DNA from: Bacteroidota bacterium
GTDB lineage: Bacteria; Bacteroidota; Bacteroidia; UKL13-3
Assembly (NCBI GenBank): GCA_947446605.1
Contig: CANFHJ010000004.1
Span: 1-58,954, forward strand
Reading direction: 5' to 3'
DNA length: 58,954 nucleotides
Below are positions 49,840-58,954 of the stretch, piece by piece; the first letter of the stretch is position 1, and every line of letters starts with the position of its first letter. Under the pieces are notes generated by a model. That model was given only the letters and a program-made list of their open reading frames with translations, did no database searches and was not told the DNA's origin. The translations under genes and the position numbers were made by a program.

Positions 49840-50733
49840 TTATTTATGCTTTACGATAAACATAACACTAGAGTAATTACCTGTAAACCAAGCATTTATT
49901 ATAGAAAATACACCTACTATTCCACCCTTTATAAAACCAAATTTATGTTTCTGGTGGTATTCACTCCTCATTGAAATATATGGGGCATCAAATAGCATTG
50001 ATTTTTTTCTAACTACCTTAAAACCATGCTTCTCCATTAAATATTCAAAACTTTTAGGTGTAAAATGAAACAAATGACGAGGAACATCATAGCCATCCCA
50101 AAATTGTTTGTAATACTTTGCATCATATGAATTTGAAATTGGAACGGCTATAAACATCGTTCCATTTGGCTTTAATATGCGTTTTAAAAGAGTCATTCGC
50201 TCATCAAGTCTATAAACATGTTCCATAACATGCCATTGTGTTATAACGTCAAAAGAAGCATCGTTTAAAGTATTTAGTTCTCCTTCTGGCAAAACGTTTA
50301 TAGCGAATTGGTTTTTAACGTACTCAATTGCTTCTTGTGAAACATCCGCCCCTTTAGCATCAAATGTTTGATCTAAGGTTACCCCATTAAGAAAATACCC
50401 TAAGCCACAACCAAGGTCCAATAGGCTTCCAGAATTATGAAATTGTTTGATGGTTTGTAATTTACTGCCAATACTAAAATTTCTAACCCAATCATAAATT
50501 TTATAGGTTACCCCTAATTCAGACTTATCATTTCCTGAGTGGGAGATATAATTATTGGATTGGTAATATCTTCCAACCTCCTCCTCTTTGGGTCTTACCG
50601 AAGTAAACTGAAGGCTACAATTTTTACAACTTACAATTGGGAAGCTCTCACCGCTTGCAACGTAATCCTTACATTCAAATAGGTCGATAAATTCTGTTTG
50701 CTTACAAACAGGGCATTGTTCAATTTTTTCCAC
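49840..50733 (-). CDS. Class I SAM-dependent methyltransferase with N-terminal zinc-ribbon-like region
   Basis: CPVCKQTEF...CKNCSLQF; LLDLGCGLGYFLNG; FDVITQWHVMEHVYRLDERM. Confidence 0.9.
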   Translation of the reverse strand: MEKIEQCPVCKQTEFIDLFECKDYVASGESFPIVSCKNCSLQFTSVRPKEEEVGRYYQSNNYISHSGNDKSELGVTYKIYDWVRNFSIGSKLQTIKQFHNSGSLLDLGCGLGYFLNGVTLDQTFDAKGADVSQEAIEYVKNQFAINVLPEGELNTLNDASFDVITQWHVMEHVYRLDERMTLLKRILKPNGTMFIAVPISNSYDAKYYKQFWDGYDVPRHLFHFTPKSFEYLMEKHGFKVVRKKSMLFDAPYISMRSEYHQKHKFGFIKGGIVGVFSIINAWFTGNYSSVMFIVKHK

Positions 50734-50750
50734 GTTGCAAAATAAAGAAA

Positions 50751-52616
50751 TTATCTACCCAAATGCACCATTAGAATTGAAACATCTGATGGCGATATTC
50801 CACTTATTCTAGATGCCTGTCCTAAAGTGGCCGGTCTTTGTTTAATTAATTTTTCTCTAGCCTCAATTGAAATAGATTTTACCAGATGATAATCAAAATC
50901 TTCGCGAATCTTAAAGTCTTCCAATCTTTCCATTTTATCTACCAATTGCTTTTCCTTCTCCAAATAACCTTCGTATTTTATTTGAACCTCTGCCTGTAAA
51001 ATGGTTTCTTTGGGTATTTCTCCTGCAAAAGCATTCAGCGTTGGAAGCGCTGCTATCATATCAATTAAGCCTATTTGTGGTCGACCCAATAATTGATTTA
51101 ATTTATAATTTTGCGGTATTGGACTGGTTTCAAATTTATTTAAAAACGGATTAGCCTCGTTTGGTGTAACCGACGTTTTCACCAGGAAATTAATGAGCGA
51201 TTGGGTGTCGGCTATTTTCTTATCTACTGCCATTAATCTCTCATCAGACGCCAATCCAATTTTAGCAGATTTTTCTGTAAGCCTAACGTCGGCATTATCC
51301 TGTCTAAGCACAAGCCGGTATTCTGCCCTAGATGTAAACATCCTATATGGCTCATCGGTTCCTTTGTTTACCAAATCATCAATTAAAACACCGATATATG
51401 CTTCTGATCTTGATAATATAAATGCCTCTTTTTCATTGATTTTTAGGTGCGCATTAATTCCTGCCATCAAGCCTTGGCAAGCAGCTTCTTCATATCCTGT
51501 TGTGCCATTTATTTGACCAGCGAAATATAGGCCAGAAACAAGTTGCGTTTCTAAACTTAACTTCAATTGTGTAGGGGGAAAATAATCGTATTCTATAGCA
51601 TAACCCGGCCTAAACATTTTTGCATTTTCAAAACCAGGTATCAACTGTAATGCCCGGTATTGAACAGCTTCTGGCAAACTTGTAGAAAACCCATTCACAT
51701 ATATTTCTACTGTATTCCAACCCTCTGGTTCTACAAATATTTGATGCCTATCTCTTTCAGCGAACCTATTAATTTTATCTTCAATAGATGGGCAATATCT
51801 AGGACCTAAGCCTTGTATTCTTCCGGCATACATTGGAGAATCATCAAAGCCGGTTTTTAGCACATCATGCACCTCTTGGTTGGTATATGTTATCCAGCAA
51901 GATCGCTGAGTTGTTGCATTCGTGGTAATAGAAGAATACGAAAACTTTTCAGGTTCTTCATCTCCTTTTTGCTCCTCCATTTTGCTATAATTCAACGACC
52001 TTCCATCTATTCTTGGGGGGGTTCCTGTTTTCATTCTTCCAGAAGTAAATCCCATTTTTTGCAAACTTTCAGTTACGCCTTTTGCCGATGCCTCACTTAT
52101 TCTTCCCCCACCAAATTGCTTTCTTCCAATATGAATAATGCCATTTAAAAAAGTACCACTTGTTACTACCACAGACTTTGCCAAAATAGTGTGACCCATA
52201 GACGTTACAACCCCTGTTATAGAGCCATTATCACTGAGTAATTCATTTACAGAATCTTGCCAAAAATCAACATTTCTACATTGCTCCAAATGTTCCCGCC
52301 AATATTGACTGAATAACATTCTGTCGTTTTGAGTTCTTGGGCTCCACATGGCAGGGCCTTTTGACCTGTTTAACATCCTAAACTGAATAGTTGATAAATC
52401 TGATATAATACCAGAGTACCCACCAATAGCATCAATTTCTCTTACAATTTGACCCTTAGCAATACCGCCCATAGCCGGGTTACAGCTCATCTGGGCAATC
52501 TTATTCATGTCCATCGTAATAAGCAGAACACTCGACCCCAGGTTGCTAGCCGCCGCCGCCGCTTCGCATCCGGCATGACCAGCACCAACAACAATTACAT
52601 CATATTTTTTAAACAT
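50751..52616 (-). CDS. mnmG: tRNA uridine-5-carboxymethylaminomethyl(34) synthesis enzyme MnmG
   Basis: [62 protein letters not shown]; likely ATG start 52616. Confidence 0.97.
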   Translation of the reverse strand: MFKKYDVIVVGAGHAGCEAAAAASNLGSSVLLITMDMNKIAQMSCNPAMGGIAKGQIVREIDAIGGYSGIISDLSTIQFRMLNRSKGPAMWSPRTQNDRMLFSQYWREHLEQCRNVDFWQDSVNELLSDNGSITGVVTSMGHTILAKSVVVTSGTFLNGIIHIGRKQFGGGRISEASAKGVTESLQKMGFTSGRMKTGTPPRIDGRSLNYSKMEEQKGDEEPEKFSYSSITTNATTQRSCWITYTNQEVHDVLKTGFDDSPMYAGRIQGLGPRYCPSIEDKINRFAERDRHQIFVEPEGWNTVEIYVNGFSTSLPEAVQYRALQLIPGFENAKMFRPGYAIEYDYFPPTQLKLSLETQLVSGLYFAGQINGTTGYEEAACQGLMAGINAHLKINEKEAFILSRSEAYIGVLIDDLVNKGTDEPYRMFTSRAEYRLVLRQDNADVRLTEKSAKIGLASDERLMAVDKKIADTQSLINFLVKTSVTPNEANPFLNKFETSPIPQNYKLNQLLGRPQIGLIDMIAALPTLNAFAGEIPKETILQAEVQIKYEGYLEKEKQLVDKMERLEDFKIREDFDYHLVKSISIEAREKLIKQRPATLGQASRISGISPSDVSILMVHLGR

Positions 52617-52636
52617 ACTAATTTTGTTATTCAATT

Positions 52637-52652
52637 GTTTTCACGTGAAACA
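52637..52652. promoter_or_regulatory. parS-like site 1 (GTTTTCACGTGAAACA)
   Basis: 14/16 match to TGTTTCACGTGAAACA, intergenic between mnmG and ybeY. Confidence 0.6.
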
Positions 52653-52657
52653 TGGCA

Positions 52658-53095
52658 TTAATACTTTGCTAAATACTTTGCTTCTTTAGCCCGCATCTCA
52701 ACAATTTCCCTTTTAGTCTTATCTCCATATCCAAGCAAATGAAGAAGACCATGAACCATTACGCGCAATAACTCTAATTCAAAGCTTACCCCCATTAGCA
52801 TTGCGTTATCCTTTATTCTATCAATACTTAAATACAAATCCCCTTCTATTATACCAACCCTATCACTCAAGTCAAAGGTTATAATATCTGTATAATAATC
52901 ATGGCCCAGGTGTTCTCTATTTACTTGCAGCAAATATTCATCTGTACAGAAGTTATAGGAAAGGTTTTCAATTTGAGCCTTTTCAGACAATGCCACATTA
53001 TTAAGCCAGTTTTCAACTTTTGTTTTATCAATTTTAGGCCTCTTATTGATATTATTAAAACTGATAATATTATTCAAGTACGGTAATGTTGCCAT
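52658..53095 (-). CDS. ybeY: Endoribonuclease YbeY
   Basis: VMVHGLLHLLGYGDKTKREIVEMRAKE zinc motif. Confidence 0.93.
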   Translation of the reverse strand: MATLPYLNNIISFNNINKRPKIDKTKVENWLNNVALSEKAQIENLSYNFCTDEYLLQVNREHLGHDYYTDIITFDLSDRVGIIEGDLYLSIDRIKDNAMLMGVSFELELLRVMVHGLLHLLGYGDKTKREIVEMRAKEAKYLAKY

Positions 53096-54797
53096 GTATC
53101 TCTATTGTTTTTTCTCCTTGATAAACCTTCGCAATAAAGAAATATACACCTGTTGGCACATATTCTCCTGCATTATTCTTAGCAAACCATCCACTAATAA
53201 AATTATCGGTATTATATTCTAATTGTCCCCACCTGTTGAATATTTGAATACTTGTTTTGCTAAGATCTATGCCAGCCCCACTAAAGGTGAATGTTTTGTT
53301 TATTCCAAATACGCTAATTGCATTTGGGTAATAAATGTTTCCAGTTTTGATATAGCAAGCAATATTACTTTTTGAAACACCACTTCCGCCATTTTCTAAA
53401 GCCTCAATATAATAGCAATCTACCGATTGATCTGTTTCTGGTAAGGAATAGAAACTGTCCATTGTGTTATTTGGCAATGCCATGAAGTTGCTTGCGTTTG
53501 TAATAGTATTGCCTGATGCTCTGTATATTGTGTAGAATTTAACACCAGCGTTCCACGTGAAATATTTGCCCCAACTTAAATCTATATACAGATTTTTTTT
53601 GTTTAGGGTTAATACAATATTGTTAGAATTTGTGCTCGAATCACTACTTATTCCACACACGTTTTTACCAATAATATAATAGTTGTGATTTGCTTTGATA
53701 TCAGCCGATGCGTCTTCATAAACTATTTCACTTGGTCCAAATGAGTGCAAAAATACAGGAGATTCATTTTGGTGAACTCTAAATAAGTCTATTGCACCAT
53801 AATCACTTATTGGGTTTCTTGAAATTTGAATCTCCACATTATTGTTTGTGTTTAGGCCAACTTGCTTGATTAATGTGTTATGTGGGCTATTTGTTTTTCC
53901 AGAATTTAGGGTGTAAGTGGAATTTGAACTGGCGCTTATTTTTCTGAATAGATCTATTTTTTCAGCCCTAATAAAGTATTGGTAAATGTTGTTTTTAGAA
54001 ATATCATTATCGGTATAGTTTTGAATAGTTGGATTAAGACTATCAATTAATAAGAATGCACCTGCGTTTGTTTTTTTGAAGAGGAAATATTTTCTAGTAT
54101 TCCAGCCTATATATTTAGTCCATTTTAAGCTCACCTCGTTTTTGCATGTATCTATGGTGCCAGACATCCATATTGTTTTATGTAAATAGTTGCCATAATC
54201 TTTCCTATTATCACAACTATCAGCACTTGTGATATCGTAGCTTAGGGCCTTGTTTCTAGGGTCGTTTGGACTGTTGTCAATAAAGAAGGTGTCCTTGTAG
54301 TTTTCTGCCAAACGTGGATCTGGCCTATCATAATTATATAAATAATAAGAACTGAAGTCGGGTGTTTTATTGGAAGTCCAACCTAAGTATATTTTGTTTG
54401 TTATTGGGTCAATACTAACAGAATCCAAAATACTTGAATCTGGCTTGATGTCGTCTATGGCTAATGTATCTGTGGAGCTGTTGAATGTGTCTGTACCGCA
54501 CAATCTTTGGAAGGCTAAGTAATAACGCCAATCTTTTGTGCTGGGAACATTTGCGTTTAGGTGTAGATAGTTTTTACCACTAGTTGTTATGCCAGAGTCT
54601 ATGCCAAAAAAGGATTGACCAATTGCATCTCGACCATATATTTTAAGCGTGTTTAGCAGGATACAGGTGTCTGGATAAATTTGCCAATTAATACTATTAT
54701 TGTTCCCGCCATTGCATACCCTTACCAGCTTTATTTTTTGTCCGAAAGTTTGAAAGGACAACAGTGTGATCCATATGATAAAAACTATTTTTTTCAC
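53070..54797 (-). CDS. Secreted protein with gliding-motility-associated C-terminal (T9SS type B) domain
   Basis: YYPNAISVFGINKTFTFSGAGIDLSKTSIQIFNRWGQLEYNTDNFISGWFAKNNAGEYVPTGVYFFIAKVYQGEKTIEIHGNITVLE. Confidence 0.88.
   Translation of the reverse strand: MKKIVFIIWITLLSFQTFGQKIKLVRVCNGGNNNSINWQIYPDTCILLNTLKIYGRDAIGQSFFGIDSGITTSGKNYLHLNANVPSTKDWRYYLAFQRLCGTDTFNSSTDTLAIDDIKPDSSILDSVSIDPITNKIYLGWTSNKTPDFSSYYLYNYDRPDPRLAENYKDTFFIDNSPNDPRNKALSYDITSADSCDNRKDYGNYLHKTIWMSGTIDTCKNEVSLKWTKYIGWNTRKYFLFKKTNAGAFLLIDSLNPTIQNYTDNDISKNNIYQYFIRAEKIDLFRKISASSNSTYTLNSGKTNSPHNTLIKQVGLNTNNNVEIQISRNPISDYGAIDLFRVHQNESPVFLHSFGPSEIVYEDASADIKANHNYYIIGKNVCGISSDSSTNSNNIVLTLNKKNLYIDLSWGKYFTWNAGVKFYTIYRASGNTITNASNFMALPNNTMDSFYSLPETDQSVDCYYIEALENGGSGVSKSNIACYIKTGNIYYPNAISVFGINKTFTFSGAGIDLSKTSIQIFNRWGQLEYNTDNFISGWFAKNNAGEYVPTGVYFFIAKVYQGEKTIEIHGNITVLE
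53549..53564. promoter_or_regulatory. parS-like site 2 (CGTTCCACGTGAAATA)
   Basis: 14/16 match to TGTTCCACGTGAAACA; intragenic, about 0.9 kb from site 1. Confidence 0.5.
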
Positions 54798-56074
54798 TTT
54801 TTCCCAACTACCATTTCAACGATATTTTCGTTAGCTAAGTATTTATTTGCTAAATGCTGTAATTCTTCTGCACCTATTTCATTTAAAATTTTAACAAAGT
54901 CTGGGTAATAGCTATCGGAAAGCTTATTGTCTATCATTATTTTTAACCGATCTGCTAATGAGAATGGACCGTCTAGACTTCTTAGAAAGGAACCTAAATA
55001 GTAGTTTCTAGCAGTATCAATTTCGTCATTAGGTATTGGTTCGGCACAAATACGAGCAAGTTCCTTGTAAATTTCTGATAGACCACTTTCTCTATTTTTT
55101 GAGTTCATATCAGAGTCAATATACCAAACGGAAGTGCCTTTAAATGGCTCTAAAACCGAATAAATACCATAGGTTAGGCCTTTGTCTTCCCTGATGTTTT
55201 TCATTAGTCTTGAACCAAAATAGCCACCGAAAATTAAATTTAAAAATTGCAATTTTCTAAAATCTTCGTGGTCTCTTTGAATGCTAATTTTTCCAATTCT
55301 AATTGCAGATTGAACGGAATCGTTTTTTTCAATGAGGTGCTTTCCAATTTTGCTAATTGGATCAGGCATATGTAACTTATTTTCTTTGGGTTTAGAGAAA
55401 GGTTGTTCAGCCATTGATTTTTCAATAATATTAAGGGTTTCAATGCTATAACAACCGGATAACATTAAATATTTTAAGCCTTCTAGGTATTGATTTTTGT
55501 GGAAAATTTCAAGACTGTTTCTGTCAATTGAATTTATATTTTCTTTACTTGAAAATGCTGCGTAGGGGTGGTTTTCGCCAAGTAGGTTTTGGTAGAAATT
55601 TTTTCTGCACAGGTAACTATTTTTCTTTTCGTTTACGATTAATTTTTGAAGGCTGTTCTTTTTTTGAATATCTAGTTCCTTGGCTGGAAATATTGATTCT
55701 ATAAGGGCTTCAAGAAATAGGGGCAAACAATTATTGAAATGCTTATCGAGGCAATATAAACTTGCCACTGCATCATCTGCATTGCACCTTGTTTGGAAAT
55801 AGGAGCCATAAAAATCTAAAGATTCTGCCAAAGAAAGCGCGTTTCTTTTGTTAGTTCCTTCACTTAACATGCTTGCTGTAAAAGCTGCTTCCGCATTTTT
55901 TACTTGGTGAATGAGTCCCGCATCAAAAATAAAGTCGAGGCGAACAACGGGTTGAACACCCGCCTTAAGCGCATAAATTTTAAATCCTTGCTTTGTGTAT
56001 CTGGTTTCATAGGCCGGAAAATGCAAGCGGTCTACCAAATGAAATGCAGGTGCTATATTTCTGTTTAGGCTCAT
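54794..56074 (-). CDS. M16 family peptidase-like protein lacking the HxxEH zinc motif
   Basis: M16 fold sequence (FIFDAGLIHQVKNAEAAFTASMLSEGTNKRNALSLAESLDFYGSYF), no HxxEH. Confidence 0.85.
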   Translation of the reverse strand: MSLNRNIAPAFHLVDRLHFPAYETRYTKQGFKIYALKAGVQPVVRLDFIFDAGLIHQVKNAEAAFTASMLSEGTNKRNALSLAESLDFYGSYFQTRCNADDAVASLYCLDKHFNNCLPLFLEALIESIFPAKELDIQKKNSLQKLIVNEKKNSYLCRKNFYQNLLGENHPYAAFSSKENINSIDRNSLEIFHKNQYLEGLKYLMLSGCYSIETLNIIEKSMAEQPFSKPKENKLHMPDPISKIGKHLIEKNDSVQSAIRIGKISIQRDHEDFRKLQFLNLIFGGYFGSRLMKNIREDKGLTYGIYSVLEPFKGTSVWYIDSDMNSKNRESGLSEIYKELARICAEPIPNDEIDTARNYYLGSFLRSLDGPFSLADRLKIMIDNKLSDSYYPDFVKILNEIGAEELQHLANKYLANENIVEMVVGKK

Positions 56075-57348
56075 GATTTTGCGTGATAATAAAGGGTGTT
56101 ACAATTCTCTTCAACGAGCATGTTTTTAGCCACTTCTTGAAGAATTTCAGGGTTAACGGCTAGGTAATGGTCTATTTCGGTATTTACTAGCTCTATATCG
56201 CCCAAAAACTCTGCAAATGCTAGCTTCATTGCTCTGTTAAGCACATTCATATCTCCAAAACAAATATTGGTTTCGGTTTTATTTATCACTTTGCTGAGCT
56301 CGTTTTCCGAGATAAGGTTGTTTTTTAGAAATTCTATTTCTTCTAATATGGCGGCCTCTGCTGTTTCAAAACTTATTCCTTTCATTAGCTTTCCTTCAAT
56401 GAGAAATAATCCAGGGTCTGCATCTCCACTGATATAGGTGTCTAGTTCGCTGAAGAGCCTTTTTTCTTTTACCAATCGATTAAAAAAGCGTGCAGATTTT
56501 CCAGAACCCAAAATATCTGATAGGAGGTCGCAGGCGTAATAATCTGGATCTAATCTACCACCCATGTGGTAGGCTTTTACAATTAGGTCAAGTGGCACAT
56601 CGTTGTATACATGTTCCTTTCGCGCCTCAGTTTGTTTGGGTTCTTTTTCAAGCTCTGAAATAATTGTGTTTCGTATTTCAATTGGAGCAAACCACTTATT
56701 GACCAGCCTTTTAGTCTCTTCCAAACTCACATTACCAGCAACTACCAAAATGGCATTATTAGGCGCATAAAAATTAAAAAAGAATTCTTTTACCTGTTCA
56801 AGGTTAGCGGCTTCAATATGACCAATTTCTTTTCCAATAGTTGCCCAATTATAGGGGTGTTTTTGATAGGCAAGCGGAAGAATTTTTAGCCAAATATCCC
56901 CATAAGGCTGGTTTAGGTAGCGCTCTTTAAACTCTTCAATAACCACATTTTTTTGAACGTCTAAACTTTTTTGGTTAAAGTCTAAACTCAGCATTCTGTC
57001 GCTATCTAGCCAAAACCCGGTTTCAATATTATTTGCGGGAAGAGTTACGTAATAATTGGTAATGTCGTTACTGGTAAAGGCATTGCTTTCTCCACCAGCA
57101 TCTTGAAGCTCCGTGTCAAATTCTTTTACATGTTTTGAACCACCAAACATAAGGTGTTCAAACAGGTGGGCAAAGCCAGTTTTATTAGGATCTTCATTTC
57201 TAGAGCCAACCCTATACAAGAGGTTCAGCGCACAAATTTGTGTGGCATCGTCGAAGTGATGAATGACAGTTAGGCCATTTTCAAGCGTGAATTTATGGTA
57301 TTGGATCAAAGCTGTGGGTATTGTTAAGCACAAAGATAGGCGCTTCAA
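56071..57348 (-). CDS. M16 family zinc peptidase
   Basis: NKTGFAHLFEHLMFGGSKHV with HxxEH (HLFEH). Confidence 0.93.
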   Translation of the reverse strand: MKRLSLCLTIPTALIQYHKFTLENGLTVIHHFDDATQICALNLLYRVGSRNEDPNKTGFAHLFEHLMFGGSKHVKEFDTELQDAGGESNAFTSNDITNYYVTLPANNIETGFWLDSDRMLSLDFNQKSLDVQKNVVIEEFKERYLNQPYGDIWLKILPLAYQKHPYNWATIGKEIGHIEAANLEQVKEFFFNFYAPNNAILVVAGNVSLEETKRLVNKWFAPIEIRNTIISELEKEPKQTEARKEHVYNDVPLDLIVKAYHMGGRLDPDYYACDLLSDILGSGKSARFFNRLVKEKRLFSELDTYISGDADPGLFLIEGKLMKGISFETAEAAILEEIEFLKNNLISENELSKVINKTETNICFGDMNVLNRAMKLAFAEFLGDIELVNTEIDHYLAVNPEILQEVAKNMLVEENCNTLYYHAKS

Positions 57349-57407
57349 TAGGGGCTTTTATGGCCCGCACTTCACAACATTGAACGATAAAATGTGAATT
57401 GTATGGC

Positions 57408-58787
57408 TTAAACCTCACCTTCCCATTTAGCCACAACATAGGTTGCCAAACAGTTTCCAATAACATTTACAGTGGTTCTACCCATATCCATCAATGCATC
57501 TACAGCTAATATTGCAAATGCTTTGGTTGGGTCGAGGCCTAAAGAGGCAACTGTGCTAACCAAAATTAAGAAAGATGCGCCTCTCACACCAGCAACGCCC
57601 TTGCTGGTAAGCATGAGAATTAAACACATTTGAATTTGCTGACCAATGCTTAAATCAATACCAGAAGCCTGTGCAATAAAAACCGATGCCAAAGAAAGGT
57701 ATAAAGTTGTTCCATCTAAATTAAAACTATAGCCGGTTGGCAACACAAAGGCAACCACTTTTCGTGGAATACCCATCTCCTCTAAGCGCTCCATGGCTTT
57801 AGGGAGAGCAGCTTCAGAGCTTGCTGTAGCGAAAGCGATGGAAACCGGCTCGGAAATAGCGTTTAGGAAGCGTTTAAAAGGCAGCTTAACCAATAATCCT
57901 ATTGGCACTAGCACGAGTGCGACAAATGCAAAGAGCGCTGCGTAAAGGGTTCCTACGAGCATAAACAAACTTCCTATTACACCCATTCCCAAACTGGCAA
58001 CAGAATATGCCATTGCACCGCCCACCGCAAAGGGAGCAAAGAGCATAACCATATTGGTAAATTTAAACATTACTTCGCTCAAACCTTCTGAAAATAAGAG
58101 AACTGCAGCCTTTTTTTCTTGATTTTTTACAAGCGCTAAACCAATTCCAAATAAAATACTGAATATAACCACCTGCAGAATTTGGTTGTCTGAAACAGCT
58201 TTTGCAATGTTTTCTGGGAATATATCTAGGATTACATCATGACTTTGTTTTTGGGCTAAAAGGGTTTGTGCTTTTTCAATTTGAGCGTTTTGGGCATGTA
58301 AATCTGTGCCTATACCAGCCTTTGAAAGGTTAATAGATACAAGGCCTATGAAGAGTGCGACAGTGGTAACCAGTTCAAAATATACGATGGATTTAATTCC
58401 CATTCTTCCAACCTGTTTGATATTGGAGTGTCCGGCAATTCCAACCACCAAAGTACTAAATAATAAAGGGGCTATGATGGTTTTTATTAATCTTAGGAAG
58501 ATATCACTGAGTACTTTTAGGTTTAATGCAATGCTTGGAAAGTCTGTTCCGATTGAAATACCAAGGAGCATTGCAATTAAAATCCAGATGGTTAAATTGC
58601 GCTTTACATAAGCGTAGCCGATGGAAATGCCTAGTGCGACCCAACGTAATAAAACCAATAAATTGAACGTTAATTGTCCGTTGTTAAGGTTTATTTGAAA
58701 CCAATCTGGGTTTCCCACAAAAAACAGCAAACAAAACAATCCAAGAGTGAAAAGTGTGGCAATGAGTAGTCTTTTAGATGTCATCAT
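57408..58787 (-). CDS. Dicarboxylate/amino acid:cation symporter (DAACS/GltP-like)
   Basis: AFVLPTGYSFNLDGTTLYLSLASVFIAQASG; DALMDMGRTTVNVIGNCLATYVVAKWEG. Confidence 0.94.
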   Translation of the reverse strand: MMTSKRLLIATLFTLGLFCLLFFVGNPDWFQINLNNGQLTFNLLVLLRWVALGISIGYAYVKRNLTIWILIAMLLGISIGTDFPSIALNLKVLSDIFLRLIKTIIAPLLFSTLVVGIAGHSNIKQVGRMGIKSIVYFELVTTVALFIGLVSINLSKAGIGTDLHAQNAQIEKAQTLLAQKQSHDVILDIFPENIAKAVSDNQILQVVIFSILFGIGLALVKNQEKKAAVLLFSEGLSEVMFKFTNMVMLFAPFAVGGAMAYSVASLGMGVIGSLFMLVGTLYAALFAFVALVLVPIGLLVKLPFKRFLNAISEPVSIAFATASSEAALPKAMERLEEMGIPRKVVAFVLPTGYSFNLDGTTLYLSLASVFIAQASGIDLSIGQQIQMCLILMLTSKGVAGVRGASFLILVSTVASLGLDPTKAFAILAVDALMDMGRTTVNVIGNCLATYVVAKWEGEV

Positions 58788-58886
58788 TCCTCAAACTTAC
58801 GAAGAAAAATAATGAAAAAAGAAATTAGGAATTAAACCTTCTTGTAATAACTTGCATCTTACAGAAACAAACTAAACTAAAATACC

Positions 58887-58954
58887 ATGAAGAAAGCATT
58901 AATTTGGGGAACAATGGCCCTTATGGCGGCAAGTCTGCTATTTACCAGTTGTAA
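58887..58954 (+). CDS. N-terminus of a putative lipoprotein, cut by window end
   Basis: ATG at 58887: MKKALIWGTMALMAASLLFTSC, lipobox-like LFTSC. Confidence 0.5.
   Translation, partial: MKKALIWGTMALMAASLLFTSC

Noticed and set aside
50728-50743. Degenerate parS-like TTTTCCACGTTGCAAA upstream of the methyltransferase
   Set aside because: Core is CACGTT rather than CACGTG and only about 11/16 positions match
52541-52565. GCC-repeat tract (gccgccgccgccgc) in mnmG
   Set aside because: Encodes the conserved Ala-rich segment after the GxGxxG nucleotide-binding motif; ordinary for MnmG

Overview
This 59 kb window is AT-rich chromosomal DNA from a Bacteroidota-type bacterium. Supporting signs are T9SS type A and type B sorting domains, a TonB receptor followed by a DUF4249 protein, and TAnnTTTG-type promoters. 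About 42 protein-coding genes can be supported. I saw no tRNA, rRNA, CRISPR array, transposase or prophage genes, and most loci are core or housekeeping (glyA, pyrF, pheS, mnmG, ybeY, gmhA, DsbD-like, tripartite efflux). The most interesting structure is non-coding. (1) A 447-bp intergenic element (47793-48239) is bracketed by near-identical AT-rich 21-mers and contains two sets of short repeated motifs. (2) Two parS-like CACGTG palindromes lie by mnmG and about 0.9 kb further on, near an apparent change in GC skew. Together these make a chromosome-origin or centromere neighbourhood plausible. (3) The palindrome GGTTCGAACC occurs at least five times, far more than its length and GC content predict. 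Protein-level points of interest are a deoxyhypusine-synthase homologue that keeps the catalytic WGK motif, a pirin with a Tat-like leader, a dCMP deaminase next to a P-loop kinase, a 2950-aa modular T9SS surface protein, and a sigma / putative anti-sigma / small periplasmic protein cassette with an internally repeated motif. All calls are from reading the sequence and ORF translations; no database search was run.
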